From assembly GCA_021399445.1 (NCBI GenBank), contig JAJTUQ010000002.1:5394001-5458000 (forward strand): 64,000 nt of DNA, given 5' to 3'. The notes under the pieces were generated by a model. The model was not told where the DNA came from. It searched no databases and saw only the letters and a program-made list of their open reading frames with translations. Source of the stretch: Xylogone sp. PMI_703 (lineage: Eukaryota; Ascomycota; Leotiomycetes). Position 1 is the first letter of the stretch, and each line of letters begins with the position of its first letter. A program made the position numbers and the translations under genes. Positions 1 to 9,561 of the stretch are shown in pieces.

Positions 1-261
1 GGATGACTCTGGCTAAGATATCTCACTCGTATAACTCCTGACGATGACCCAGTTTGTCTAAATCCAAAACCAAAACTCTTCAAACGATGCACGCTTCGCT
101 GTCGCATATGCTCCCGCTGCTAGATGCAAATACCGAACTCCGACGCCGTAATTTCCGTCCAATGCCCTCAATGTCCGTGACTCGATATCGTCTAGTTCTT
201 GTATTTAGATATCATGTATCTCATATTGAATTTAGAGCGGTATCGCCGCATACCAAGCTCA

Positions 262-789
262 TCATCGGCCCCAGTTGAATGCCGTTCCAACGCTGACCAC
301 ACTGAGGGCAAGAAGCAGCATACAGACCATCCACTTCAAGAACTCCTCGGCCGGATGAGTATCCTCATCTTCATCCTCCCCCTCCCAGCTCCCGAGTCGG
401 AACGGCGACTCACTCTGCTGTGGCGAAGGTATGGCCTCATACGCTGGTGGCGGCGGGTCTATCTCGACAATGCACGGATCGTCCCGGTACGGCTCATGAT
501 GTGAATGATCCACTTGTGTTCGTAATGGGACGTCGGAAGATTGTTGCGTGTATCCAAATTCCGGCAGTGGCAGATGAGGGAAGCGCTTGGCTCTTTCTCT
601 CAGGTACTCGAACATGGACGCGTAGCCCGGAGGCGGGGAGGTTAAGCCCGAGTTTAGTCGTCCATGAGCATCCTCGTCGTCTGATGGATCGTCATAGTAT
701 GGGGTCTGTGGAGGGACGATGTGAAGTGGTAATAATCGGGCATCTTGTCGTGGATTCGCCATGATTGTCTTGCTCTGCTCCTCAGCCAT
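262..789 (-). CDS. PPxY-motif, C-terminally anchored small membrane protein (hypothetical)
   Basis: A single uninterrupted frame of 175 residues runs from an ATG at 789 to a TGA at 262. The N-terminal ~145 residues are hydrophilic, proline-rich and acidic, and a single hydrophobic stretch lies close to the C-terminus (about residues 150-170, LKWMVCMLLLALSVVSVG). This fits a tail-anchored or single-pass membrane protein with its bulk in the cytosol. Two PPxY motifs are visible: PPGY near residue 54 and PPAY near residue 117. In fungi such PY motifs are typical ligands of WW domains, for example in Rsp5/Nedd4 ubiquitin ligases and their adaptors, so a trafficking-adaptor role is possible. I do not recognise a family. 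The acidic run EGEDEDEDTH precedes the membrane segment. An unrecognised intron cannot be excluded. Confidence 0.55.
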   Translation of the reverse strand: MAEEQSKTIMANPRQDARLLPLHIVPPQTPYYDDPSDDEDAHGRLNSGLTSPPPGYASMFEYLRERAKRFPHLPLPEFGYTQQSSDVPLRTQVDHSHHEPYRDDPCIVEIDPPPPAYEAIPSPQQSESPFRLGSWEGEDEDEDTHPAEEFLKWMVCMLLLALSVVSVGTAFNWGR

Positions 790-2032
790 GATGATTGCGC
801 AGCCTTTCCTTCTGTTGCTTCCTCTCCCAGCGAGGCTTGTGTTCAGGGTCTCAGCGCCGCTGTGTCCCAGTTATTCCAGCCTTCTAAGCTCCTCAGCAAA
901 TCTTCTGTCGCCACAATTGTAAATATACTGTCAACACGTTGAGAAGGCCATGGTGAATCAGGGCCATGCGATGCTTAAATGGACGACAGCGCCAGCATGT
1001 CGTAAGCAAGTGTCAGCGTCGTCTCAAAGTTGTCACGCTGTGCCGCCAGTGCCTGGAATCCGGAGGCTCGGGCCAGTAGCAGCCCTGTAATCTCAGCGGG
1101 GTTTCGGGGTCTATTTCCTATTTACAGCACCTCAAGCACCCAACTGGGGCCGTCCGTGCGCGATGCTGCGGGCTCTCGTGGCGCACTGGTGCCCTTCTTT
1201 GTCAACACCTCCCTGCTCTCCTGCAGAGCTTATACGGAGTAACTAACATCGGAACCCGAATTACGACCTATCCAGTTAGCCTTCACGTATCCATGAGCTA
1301 TGGTCCACTGCCAACTGCGCCTTGCACCATGATTCCTGTGCCGTCTATCTAACGACTGTTCTTATTTGTTATATCTCATTATCTCGTATCATGTCCTAAT
1401 ACTAAAAGGAAATACATCGTCATGTAATTGTGTCGCTCAAGCTTTGCGCTGGCGTAGGGTAATGTGATTTGTAATGTAATTGCTGTCAGCCTGAACGTGG
1501 TAGTGCTGCTATGCAATAATCTGCTGTCTTCCTCCGTCTGACACGACGGAGTCGTATTCCTCTTCTCTCACGTAGTTCCCATTGACCCCGGAAAGTGACC
1601 CCTGTAGCTACCCTCAGTTCCTGCATCCTCTGTCCGCGACGGTACGTCGTCTCTGACCTCACAGACCGTGCTACCATTCTTCTTAGATATATGATATCCA
1701 CACATCGTGCGAGTACCTTTCTCTCAAACAAATTCAGAGGCAGTAGTTGGCGATCAGTAATAGCAGTCCAAGCCGAGTCTAACCTCCCATATTAAACCAT
1801 CTAATCAACCGTAATTTTCAAAAAATTTCCCTTGGTGTTTAATGTGCTATAATGATCGTCGATAAGGCCCTAGATTCCAACTCCCATAATCGCCTTGCTT
1901 CAATTGCGAAATATTCGAAAAATAAAACAAAGCAAAATCATAAACCTAAACCTTGCAAACTTAGTTATCAGGTATAGGTTTATAAAACTACATAAGACGT
2001 ACTCATAACTCATCAATTTAAGTTTGGCTCCC
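790..2032. other. Intergenic region, no gene seen
   Basis: This stretch holds the upstream side of the 262-789 gene and the 3' side of the 2033-3146 gene. Only short frames without ATG starts or recognisable products occur on either strand. The part from about 1800 to 2030 is AT-rich, as expected for a fungal 3' UTR. I see no RNA gene or repeat. Confidence 0.5.
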
Positions 2033-3146
2033 TCAAAACGCGGTATGATAGCCACATCGGGAGTCCTGAGCACGTCTTTGTGTATTGAGTGAAGAAAGAT
2101 TAACCGTCGGCATACTCCAGGATCGAGTGCGAGTCTGGCCCCGTTTGGGGGCAACTGAGAGTTTGCTGATTGGGCCACTCAATATCTCGAAAGAGTCAAG
2201 AGGTGTTTTCTTGAGACAGGCTAGAATTCGTTCGGGATAAGAAACTCTTCTCTTCAGGATGCTGGATTCTCGCCAGCGTTGCCATCGTTTCGTGATCATT
2301 GATCTCGAGATTAGAGATACATCTGATGTTGGAGGCATAGGTGCGCTTCTACACACGTCAAGGAGTAGAATAAAGAAATTTTCGTATCGGCCTGGGTCCA
2401 CTACTCTGAACGAAGAGAGCTCCTTACGACTCTGCTTAACAGCCAGCTCCGCAGCATACTCGTACTGTTGACCCATCATTCTCAGCCTTAGGTACTTTGC
2501 AAGCACAGCAGAGCAGAGAAGCGCCAGCTGGCCGTCCTCTGGATCACGTCCGGAAGGTTTGTAGATAAAAGGAATCTCCGCGGTCGTGATGGCTCTAGCT
2601 CTTAGAGCAAAGGTTCCAATCTGAACTTGCATGATGGAATAACCAGGGGTGGAAGTATCCGCCTTCTTCGTTACGTAGATCCATATGTAGCCAGTAGCAC
2701 ATGCACAGAGAGAGTAGATGACGTTGTTCGAAAGATTCTTCCTCAAGCAAAAGGCGTCTGAGTCATGGGCTCGAATATCGGCAAAATTCGCTGTTAAATC
2801 GGTCCCGAATTTTCCAAGGAGTTTCTCATCCGTAACGTTGATATCGACCATATCAACCCCCGAATCGTTAGACGGAGAAATGTAGAACATGGGATAGGTC
2901 AAATACTGCGAATCAATGCTTCGGCCATTCTGTACCTTGGTGATTCGAAGATTTGGACTTGAAACTTCAGAAGGATCAGCAACATCCAGAGAGAAACCAG
3001 GGATAACCCTCACATTCTGCTGAAACCGTGGCCTCTTGTATCAGATCGGGAAGCTGAGAAAATACATGGTCGTTTCCCGATGACACGTCAATAATTGACG
3101 GTGTCCTACTTCGACTGGTGACGTATATCTCATCGACGGCATCCAT
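2033..3146 (-). CDS. Hypothetical protein, two exons
   Basis: The proposed CDS is complement(join(2033..3019,3066..3146)), 355 residues. The long frame (stop at 2033) has no ATG near its 5' end. A 46-nt intron (3020-3065, GTATTT donor, internal CTGAT branch-like site, TTTCAG acceptor) joins it in phase 0 to an upstream frame starting with ATG at 3146 (MDAVDEIYV). The product is soluble, with no signal peptide, no clear membrane segment and no motif I recognise. The middle has an aromatic stretch around YIWIYVTKK, and the C-terminal third is basic. It is probably lineage-specific. The donor is non-canonical at +5, so the junction is plausible rather than proven. The alternative is a frameshifted pseudogene. 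It is divergent from the gene at 4124 across ~980 bp. Confidence 0.45.
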
Positions 3147-3822
3147 ATTTTTGCAAAAACGAGAGTTGTAGTTGATATTAACGAAAGACAAAAGTAATAA
3201 AACAAATCAGTTAATCGATCCAAGACGATAGACCAGGTAAAATAGGAAAGATTAAGAGGAGATCCTAAAAGGCTTATAAAGACCCAGGGGAGGCTCATTG
3301 GTGGGAGACTAAATATAGCGGCGGCGGGGTTGACAGTGAATACGAGGTTCCAGCGTGGATTTTCAGATCTCTCTGCCTGTAGGATTCGAGAACAGAATAG
3401 CTGCGGGCACTAATCGTCCGTTTCTCGCAGTCTGAAACGTACTAAGAGTGCGAATCCTACATGGCTGCTTCGTCTGAGGAGTAGTCTCCGTAGCAAACTT
3501 GCTTCATCTCACGGTTCAGCTCGACAATTGTTGCTGCCTTGGGCCTCAATACGAGACAATGCAGAAGGATGAGAAAGAATCTAAATGAGACTGCTTACCT
3601 CCGCTGGCCTATGAGCTACGTCATTTATCATACCTTTAAAACTGGCTTGCAGTTCTCTGGTGCTGAATAAGTGGAGCGAATCCTGCACTTCTTCGTCATG
3701 GTACTTACGTACCTCAGCTGCTTGAGCCACAGTACCGCGATACAGTACAACTCTCCTCCTCAGCCACAATATTATATTGGGCTAATCAATTGCCATATGT
3801 TTATGTGGCTTTGACACGATAC

Positions 3823-3846
3823 TTTTGCATGCTAAAACATGCAAAA
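3823..3846. repeat. Perfect inverted repeat, 9-bp arms, 6-nt loop
   Basis: TTTTGCATG at 3823-3831 is followed by the loop CTAAAA and then its exact reverse complement CATGCAAAA at 3838-3846. It lies in the divergent intergenic region, 278 bp from the ATG at 4124. It could be a dyad for a homodimeric DNA-binding protein, or a chance hairpin. Confidence 0.6.
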
Positions 3847-3852
3847 TCATCT

Positions 3853-3878
3853 ATTTGGTAGTATTATTTGGTAGTATT
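3853..3878 (+). repeat. Exact tandem duplication of a 13-mer
   Basis: ATTTGGTAGTATT occurs twice head-to-tail (3853-3865 and 3866-3878), starting 7 nt after the inverted repeat. It is either a recent slippage duplication or a doubled binding site. Confidence 0.65.
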
Positions 3879-4123
3879 CGATGTCCAGAAACAGGCCCAC
3901 TCTGGTTTCGTTATAGTTATTTCCGCTCATTATGAATCCGGGAATGTGATGGCAAATTCGTGTCTTCCAAAGTGTTCTCCGAAAGCGAAAGGAGGCAATT
4001 GAGCCATGTATTCTAGAATATACCCATTATTTGGAGCGATAGGAAGTTGATAATATCGATAGATGCTCATGATAGATTGTATGTAGTTACTTTTGAGTTG
4101 CGAATGAGGAGACACGGGAATGC

Positions 4124-5184
4124 ATGAATCCAATCTCGGTGGAACGCGCGCCGACGCGATTCCTGCCGAGATCATGGGGAAGTCTTCGAAATTTCCACTT
4201 CTCTGTGCCTCCTCGCATTTCATACCTCAGTCGCAACGAATCGCTCGCAAAGATGTCCTCTGAAGGCGTTAAGAAGAGAGGTCGCCCCCGGAAGGCTATT
4301 ACAGAGGCTGTGGTTCCAGAAATAGCTGAAATTGCATCGACACAGACCACAACGAGGTCCAAATCTACCAAAGCGGCGTCATCAAAACCAGCCACGAAAT
4401 CAAAAGCTACAGCTGTGAAAGCAAAATCGTCAGAGATACCAATTGCCACGGCGAAGAAAACATCTTCCGCAAAAGTGCCATCGAAGGCCCCCAATAAGTC
4501 GGGCGTCGCACAGCCGGCGCAGACCACAGCAGCTCCGAAAACGTCAAAAATCCTAAAAGAAGTCGAAGCACTCTCTGCTAAAAATGCTGCTGTGTCCAAG
4601 GACTCGACAGGTCCTCAAAAGTCTTCAGCTCCAGTCTCGAAAACCTCAGTTCCTCCTGCGAAAATACCACCTCAAAACCAATCCTCTCAACTACCTACCA
4701 ACCCTTCAACCACCTCACCCTTCTCGAATGCGACAACTACAAAACCAAGTGTGCCTACAAATGCACCTCAAACATCACCAACGACCCCGAATGCGGCATC
4801 TCAACCTCCAATTCAACCCCCTCCCGCACCTCCCCCCTTGCAAGCAAAGACTACAATCCCATTCAAAGCCTTGAACTCCAAAATAGTGTCAGATCTCTCG
4901 AGCCGGGCTGGAGCACGACCCAATCCCGACGGACCTCAGAAGGCACTACCGTCGAATTACAAGCCAGTAGCCCGAAAAGTGACAATGACTCTCGTAGCGT
5001 TACCAATTGCGATTGTGACGAGCTACGTGTTGTATCAAAGACGTAAGCAAATTCCTCCAATGGCTTTGCCTAATAGTGAGATCACTGTTAACTCCAGAAA
5101 GTGGTCTTGGGAGAAGAACAGAAACGCCTCGTGAAGCTAGAGCCAGATGACTCTGATCAGAAGAAAGACAATGGTTCGCCGTAG
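4124..5184 (+). CDS. AT-hook-like, Ala/Pro/Thr-rich protein with one C-terminal membrane segment
   Basis: The proposed CDS is join(4124..5042,5102..5184), 333 residues. The intron 5043-5101 (59 nt, GTAAGC donor, TTAAC branch-like site, AG at 5100-5101) replaces an unrelated-looking tail with LVLGEEQKRLVKLEPDD. That follows the membrane segment (about residues 287-304, VALPIAIVTSYVLY) much more naturally. The first ATG at 4124 gives an Arg-rich, acid-poor N-terminus that could be a mitochondrial presequence. An internal ATG at 4253 has a better context (A at -3) and starts directly before KKRGRPRK, an AT-hook-like motif, giving 290 residues. Residues ~60-260 are low complexity (K/A/T/S, then P/T/N). 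The KPxARK-TM-LYQRLVLGEEQ end is the conserved-looking part. I cannot assign a function. Confidence 0.6.
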
Positions 5185-5363
5185 GCCCTGGACGCTTAGA
5201 TCGCCCTGTATAAATATACCAAGAAAAAACAACTTTCGGATGGATCAGGGGAGCGAAAACGATGTTATGATAATAATGCTACATAATGCTGTTATGTTCT
5301 ACGGTTATGGTATGTACAAAAAAAAGACAAGAACAATCTCAACACAATTCTTAAAATATCACT

Positions 5364-7502
5364 CTATACGAGATGGAAGTCTCGGATATCAAGACCGATG
5401 CTCCTCAGGCACTCGGATGTGAGTCGTGGATCCCACCAGGTCTTTTTACCTGTGACGACGTTCTCAAACCAGAGCCGTCTCATGTTCCCGTAGGCATCGA
5501 ACTCGTGCTCGTGCGGCTCCTCCCAATTTCCTCCATACCGTGCCCGCCACCCTTGCGGTAGGCCCAGACGGCCAAATCGTGGATCATGCTGCGTTGCGAA
5601 GTTCCTGTTCGTGCTAACATATGCAGTCACGCAGAAGCCATCAATTATTCTAAATCTCCTAACCCACCCAGTTGGCAGTGGTCCTAGGAAGGCTTCACAC
5701 CACATGAGACCGTGCACATAACACTCTCCGACCATAATTCTTGCATTGGTAGGACCATGGTCAGTAACCTCTATCCCCATCCCAGATGTTCGCTTTGGAC
5801 TCTCAGCGGGACGGAGCAAAAGCGGTGTTGCGCATCCTAGTATCACCACGACTTGATCTCCGGGTCGCGCGGTGTCAGGACATAAGCCTATATACCCCTC
5901 TCTCGTCGTGAAGAACGCTCTACCCGGCAGCATGGATTGCAAATAATCGACATAGTAAGCCGTAGATGGTTCCGTCTTGCCTTCTATAACAGAAATCATA
6001 AACGCTCTTTTGCAGTCTTCTAACGACAGGAAATTGCCCGAGTTCGGTGGCACAGCGTCCTTAGTATATCCAGATATTAACGTGCAAACAAATGCATCGA
6101 GTAGTGAGCCCCCCGCTACGTATGGAGATGTGAATAGATTTGAAGGCTCCCACGTATGTGCAATGGCTAGAATCTCTGGGACTCGTGCTGTATGGGAGAC
6201 CGGGGGAGTGACGTGTGTGATTGTTGCAGTAACTAATCCCCTGATTCGCAAGGAGTTAGATGATTCGACATATGCAGCCTCGTGTTCCGAGATGCCGGAA
6301 GCATCACAGAACTGTATGAAGTCTGCTTGATTCGGCACAGACAAGTCAGGAATCCAGGACGGAAGCTTCAAGGTAGATGTAGTATCCCGAAGTGTACTAA
6401 AGTGAAACAGTGTCAAACGGGGCGTCCTGCGCACATGCCGTACAGCGAAGTCCTTGTAGATATATTCAACATCCTTTGAGTAGTCCGGTTTGATATCCAT
6501 GCGCTCACGAAGAGGGAGAAGGCTAAGAATGGCGTATATCCTGTCCCTCGGATCAAGACAGTGAGAGTACTTTGTTGCATCCAGGAGCGTAAGTAGATCG
6601 ATCGTCATGTCACGCATGTCTCCTGTAACCAACGCGATTCTCTTCATGTCCTTCCCATCGATAAGATCTGACACATGGGTGAACTGCGTGACCTGTTTCC
6701 AGACCCAGAAAAAGCCCGCTTTGAAGGTGCGCCATTGTAACTCATGGTGCCCGACTTTGATGACCGCTTTCTCAGCAAGACCAATTTCTTGCACAACCCA
6801 CAGTCGCGTAAACCACGTTCTCTGCAAGATACTTCTAATGGCAATCCAATTCAGGACCTTTTCTCTTAGGGACTTCGGGTTCTTCTCCAGTTGATCCGTG
6901 GGACTCCCAGGCCTGACGGTCATGACAAATTTATCCTCGGGAAGATCAACATCCTGTCCAATGTCCACAAAGGTCTTCACAGCCAGTGAGCCCAGATCAC
7001 CTTCTGCACCCAGCCATACTATGACGCGGACCGCATTCCTAAAGATGTTCCCCATGAACCCCACCTCGACGCTTCGCTCCTCCACGTCGTCTTGATTGAT
7101 ACAGATACAATCAACCCAGAGAATCCGACATGCATCGGGTCGACGCAAATGTCGGAGTGCAACAGATAAGTTTTCTGTAATCGCTAGAGTTGTTATGGGT
7201 GGTCCAGGAGATGATACTCCGGTACTATGTCGTGAATTCGGGTGCACTATTGTGGGTGTCTCCGGAAGCAGGCCGTTAGAAGCGTCTGGATGAGGACTTC
7301 CCTCAACTACGATGCTCTCTGTCCGCTGTGGAGAGCCCCATACGTATGATAACGCCTCATATTTCACCTTTTCGGGAGAATACTGGGTGTGGAATATGTC
7401 AACGTGGATATCCGCTTCGTGCGGGCCAGGCCACAGGTTGAGCAGACGGACGTCTTTCAAGTTGTGATCCCTCCGGAGCGGTGCGTACTTGTATGGTGCC
7501 AT
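5364..7502 (-). CDS. HET-domain protein with C-terminal WW domain
   Basis: This is an intronless 712-residue frame with ATG at 7502. The heterokaryon-incompatibility (HET, TIR-related) domain is clear: YEALSYVWG (48-56), ITENL (108-112), WVDCICINQ (129-137) and the helix FMGNIFRNAVRVIVWLG (149-165). HET proteins trigger cell death upon non-self recognition in filamentous fungi. The middle is typical of long HET proteins (CLDPRDRIYAILSLLP). Unusually, the C-terminus (about 648-693) reads as a WW domain: LPQGW, then LWFENVVTGKKTWWDPR, with the two signature Trp about 37 residues apart instead of ~22 because of an insertion in loop 1 (acidic/His-rich). WW domains bind PPxY ligands, so the C-terminus may supply partner recognition. 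No signal peptide or membrane segment is evident. Confidence 0.9.
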   Translation of the reverse strand: MAPYKYAPLRRDHNLKDVRLLNLWPGPHEADIHVDIFHTQYSPEKVKYEALSYVWGSPQRTESIVVEGSPHPDASNGLLPETPTIVHPNSRHSTGVSSPGPPITTLAITENLSVALRHLRRPDACRILWVDCICINQDDVEERSVEVGFMGNIFRNAVRVIVWLGAEGDLGSLAVKTFVDIGQDVDLPEDKFVMTVRPGSPTDQLEKNPKSLREKVLNWIAIRSILQRTWFTRLWVVQEIGLAEKAVIKVGHHELQWRTFKAGFFWVWKQVTQFTHVSDLIDGKDMKRIALVTGDMRDMTIDLLTLLDATKYSHCLDPRDRIYAILSLLPLRERMDIKPDYSKDVEYIYKDFAVRHVRRTPRLTLFHFSTLRDTTSTLKLPSWIPDLSVPNQADFIQFCDASGISEHEAAYVESSNSLRIRGLVTATITHVTPPVSHTARVPEILAIAHTWEPSNLFTSPYVAGGSLLDAFVCTLISGYTKDAVPPNSGNFLSLEDCKRAFMISVIEGKTEPSTAYYVDYLQSMLPGRAFFTTREGYIGLCPDTARPGDQVVVILGCATPLLLRPAESPKRTSGMGIEVTDHGPTNARIMVGECYVHGLMWCEAFLGPLPTGWVRRFRIIDGFCVTAYVSTNRNFATQHDPRFGRLGLPQGWRARYGGNWEEPHEHEFDAYGNMRRLWFENVVTGKKTWWDPRLTSECLRSIGLDIRDFHLV

Positions 7503-8750
7503 GGCGAAATATTATCATGATTTTCAAGGGGAATCATAGCTAACCTGCCGGCGACATTGAATTCTGCACCTGTGATATTGCGGTGGAATCTTTTGACGTG
7601 CTGTACTCGAGTGTTTCTTACTGCGCTGATTCTATGAATGAAGAAACGCTTGAAAAAATTAGATTCGGTTGAATATGCTCGCGTGAGTATGTTTGATCAG
7701 TCCTCTGGGGTATTTATATACGGAGCATCTGTTCCGTCATAGAGCTTCAGCCTTGTGCTGGGAAAAGCTGCATGTGACCACATCCGGTATAGTGTCACTC
7801 GACAGCCCCAGAGTCAGCCTTATGCACGGCGGCTCCGTCAGATCTGAAGAGCAGAGATCTGTGGATGATGCGTCATACCGGTACGGCAGTCTGTCAACGG
7901 CATTCCTTCTCGAAGACTTCGATGCAGGGCTGCCTGCCACCCCGGGTCGGACCGGATGTGGGCTGAAACGGCATCTTCATACATTTCTAACATGCCGTGT
8001 AACACCTGAGATCCTCATGCGATCCTGGAGTTCCTTCCGGTCTCCCCGAGATCGTCATTGTCAGACTCTTAACTATATTCCTTCATCTCACCTAAGGATC
8101 AACTTGACTGGACTTGAACCCTTGGCGAACTTCAGCCTCCCTCGAGCCTCCTTACGTGAAATGCTTAAATCCTCCATCTGGGGTTGTATTCTTATTTTCA
8201 GCCGCTTAGATAAAGCTGACGACTTCCTCCTGCCGCTGACTTATCGGTAAGAAAATAACGGAAAGGCTTGGGTATTCATCAATGGTGAATCTTTCGTTTC
8301 TAATACCGATGAATGAAAGGTAATCAACATGATCAGATATATTGACCAGTTAAGCAAACTTCTCTCTATCAACACTCATCTTCCTTACCGTTGGCATTAT
8401 CTAAAGAGTCATCTGTACCTAAATACAAATACAAACAGTTTGCAGACATAATGACTATATGTGCAGCTCTGCGTAGCACAGCATCAAACTAGTAATGACC
8501 TAGCTGGGAGGCAGCCTGTCCAGCCTTCTCTTTTATGAGAGCTTGATATTACCACAGTCCTGCACTGAAGAGAATGGGCAGGTTTCATTGCCGATGCTGG
8601 AAACGCTTATGGAAGATATATCGACCGCACTTGCGGCATCGAATTGGCACTCCCCGTGAAAGACTGATATTAGTATAACTTAGACCTTGAATGTAGAACC
8701 CTTATCATTCAGCCAAATATCTACTGTGGACTGATAAACGTCCAATTTTC
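7503..8750. other. Intergenic region, no gene seen
   Basis: This region holds the promoter side of the HET gene. A 185-codon frame at 7693-8250 on the plus strand starts at TTG, has no recognisable product and overlaps a comparable minus-strand frame, so I do not call it. The part from 8250 to 8750 is AT-rich with nothing I recognise. Confidence 0.45.
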
Positions 8751-9230
8751 ACACCGAGCATTATAGTGACGATTTTTATCGTCCAGATACGCAACGAAAT
8801 ACGGCGATATGTCTCCTTTCCTTATATCTTTCTCTACAGTATAACATGCCGAGAAATATAGCGCTGGATCTCGCCTGCGAGATGCGCAACGAAACTCAGC
8901 TCCATGCACTCCGGCAGATTCTTTCTATCCTTTGCAAACTTTCGTTGCGTCTCTTCGCTCTTCAAATCTTCACTATATATGCCGGCGCTGTATCTTACTT
9001 CGCCGAGCTTTATAGTGAAGATTTCTGCTTTTTAGATTCGCAACGAAAGTTCTCAAAAGAAATCATCTGGCCTGTGAGGGTCCCATTCTCGCTCCGAGAG
9101 TTATAGTGACGATTTCTGAGATTCAGATTCGCAACGAAAGTAGTTTTGCTTGAGAATCTGCCCTCAGAGAGCCAGCTCACACGCCGAGCTTTATAGTGAA
9201 GATTTTCACATCTCAGATTCGCAACGATAT
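8751..9230. repeat. Cluster of six diverged ~48-bp repeats (one inverted)
   Basis: Copies are at 8751-8800, 8846-8895, 8938-8990 (reverse orientation), 9001-9050, 9092-9141 and 9182-9230. Each has a left core near TTATAGTGAMGATTT, preceded by GCCGAG in most copies, a variable middle of ~8-10 nt, and a right core near AGATTCGCAACGAAA. The last three plus-strand copies start 91 and 90 nt apart and the first two 95 nt apart. The spacers of ~40 nt are unrelated to each other. Copy 2 is the most decayed. No reading frame runs through the copies. The cluster ends ~330 bp before the chromodomain gene. It could be a binding-site array, a decayed satellite or miniature elements. Confidence 0.75.
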
Positions 9231-9561
9231 TTCTTTCCCAGAACGTACTATCCTATCGGCGCTGACACAGCGATGGCATCGCCGTCCCTAGGGTTTGAAC
9301 ATACTTAGCCCTGATATCATGATTCACAACCAACTCAAACGGTCCTTGCTCATTTAAAGCAAACCGTCACATCTCCTCTCCCATCCCCTGTATAATGGAC
9401 GACAAAACTTTTTAGTCCTATACTCTCAATTTAAAGAGAGAAGACACCCTTTGTTACTCCTAATCTGAAAGTCCGAACACGCTCCTTATTAGAACAAACC
9501 CCTTTCTATCACAATCCTTACCTCCAAGCACAAGGTTCATTGAGAGATCATTGTGTCCAAT

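Larger units (their letters stand above)
3147..4123. promoter_or_regulatory. Divergent intergenic region between 3146(-) and 4124(+)
   Basis: About 980 bp between two divergently transcribed genes, so it must hold both promoters. It contains a 9-bp perfect inverted repeat (3823-3846) and an adjacent exact 13-bp tandem duplication (3853-3878), listed separately. I see no convincing coding frame. Short frames at 3581-3769 lack support. Confidence 0.4.

Noticed and set aside
7840..7860. Possible sequencing-adapter contamination (GAAGAGC flanked by AGATCT)
   Set aside because: The resemblance to a common adapter covers little more than a dozen bases with a mismatch, and the flanks are continuous genomic-looking sequence.
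7693..8250. 185-codon plus-strand frame
   Set aside because: It starts at TTG, has no recognisable motif, and a comparable frame exists on the opposite strand.
8751..9230. CRISPR array
   Set aside because: The repeats are diverged, have a variable centre, include an inverted copy, and sit in an intron-bearing fungal genome without cas genes.
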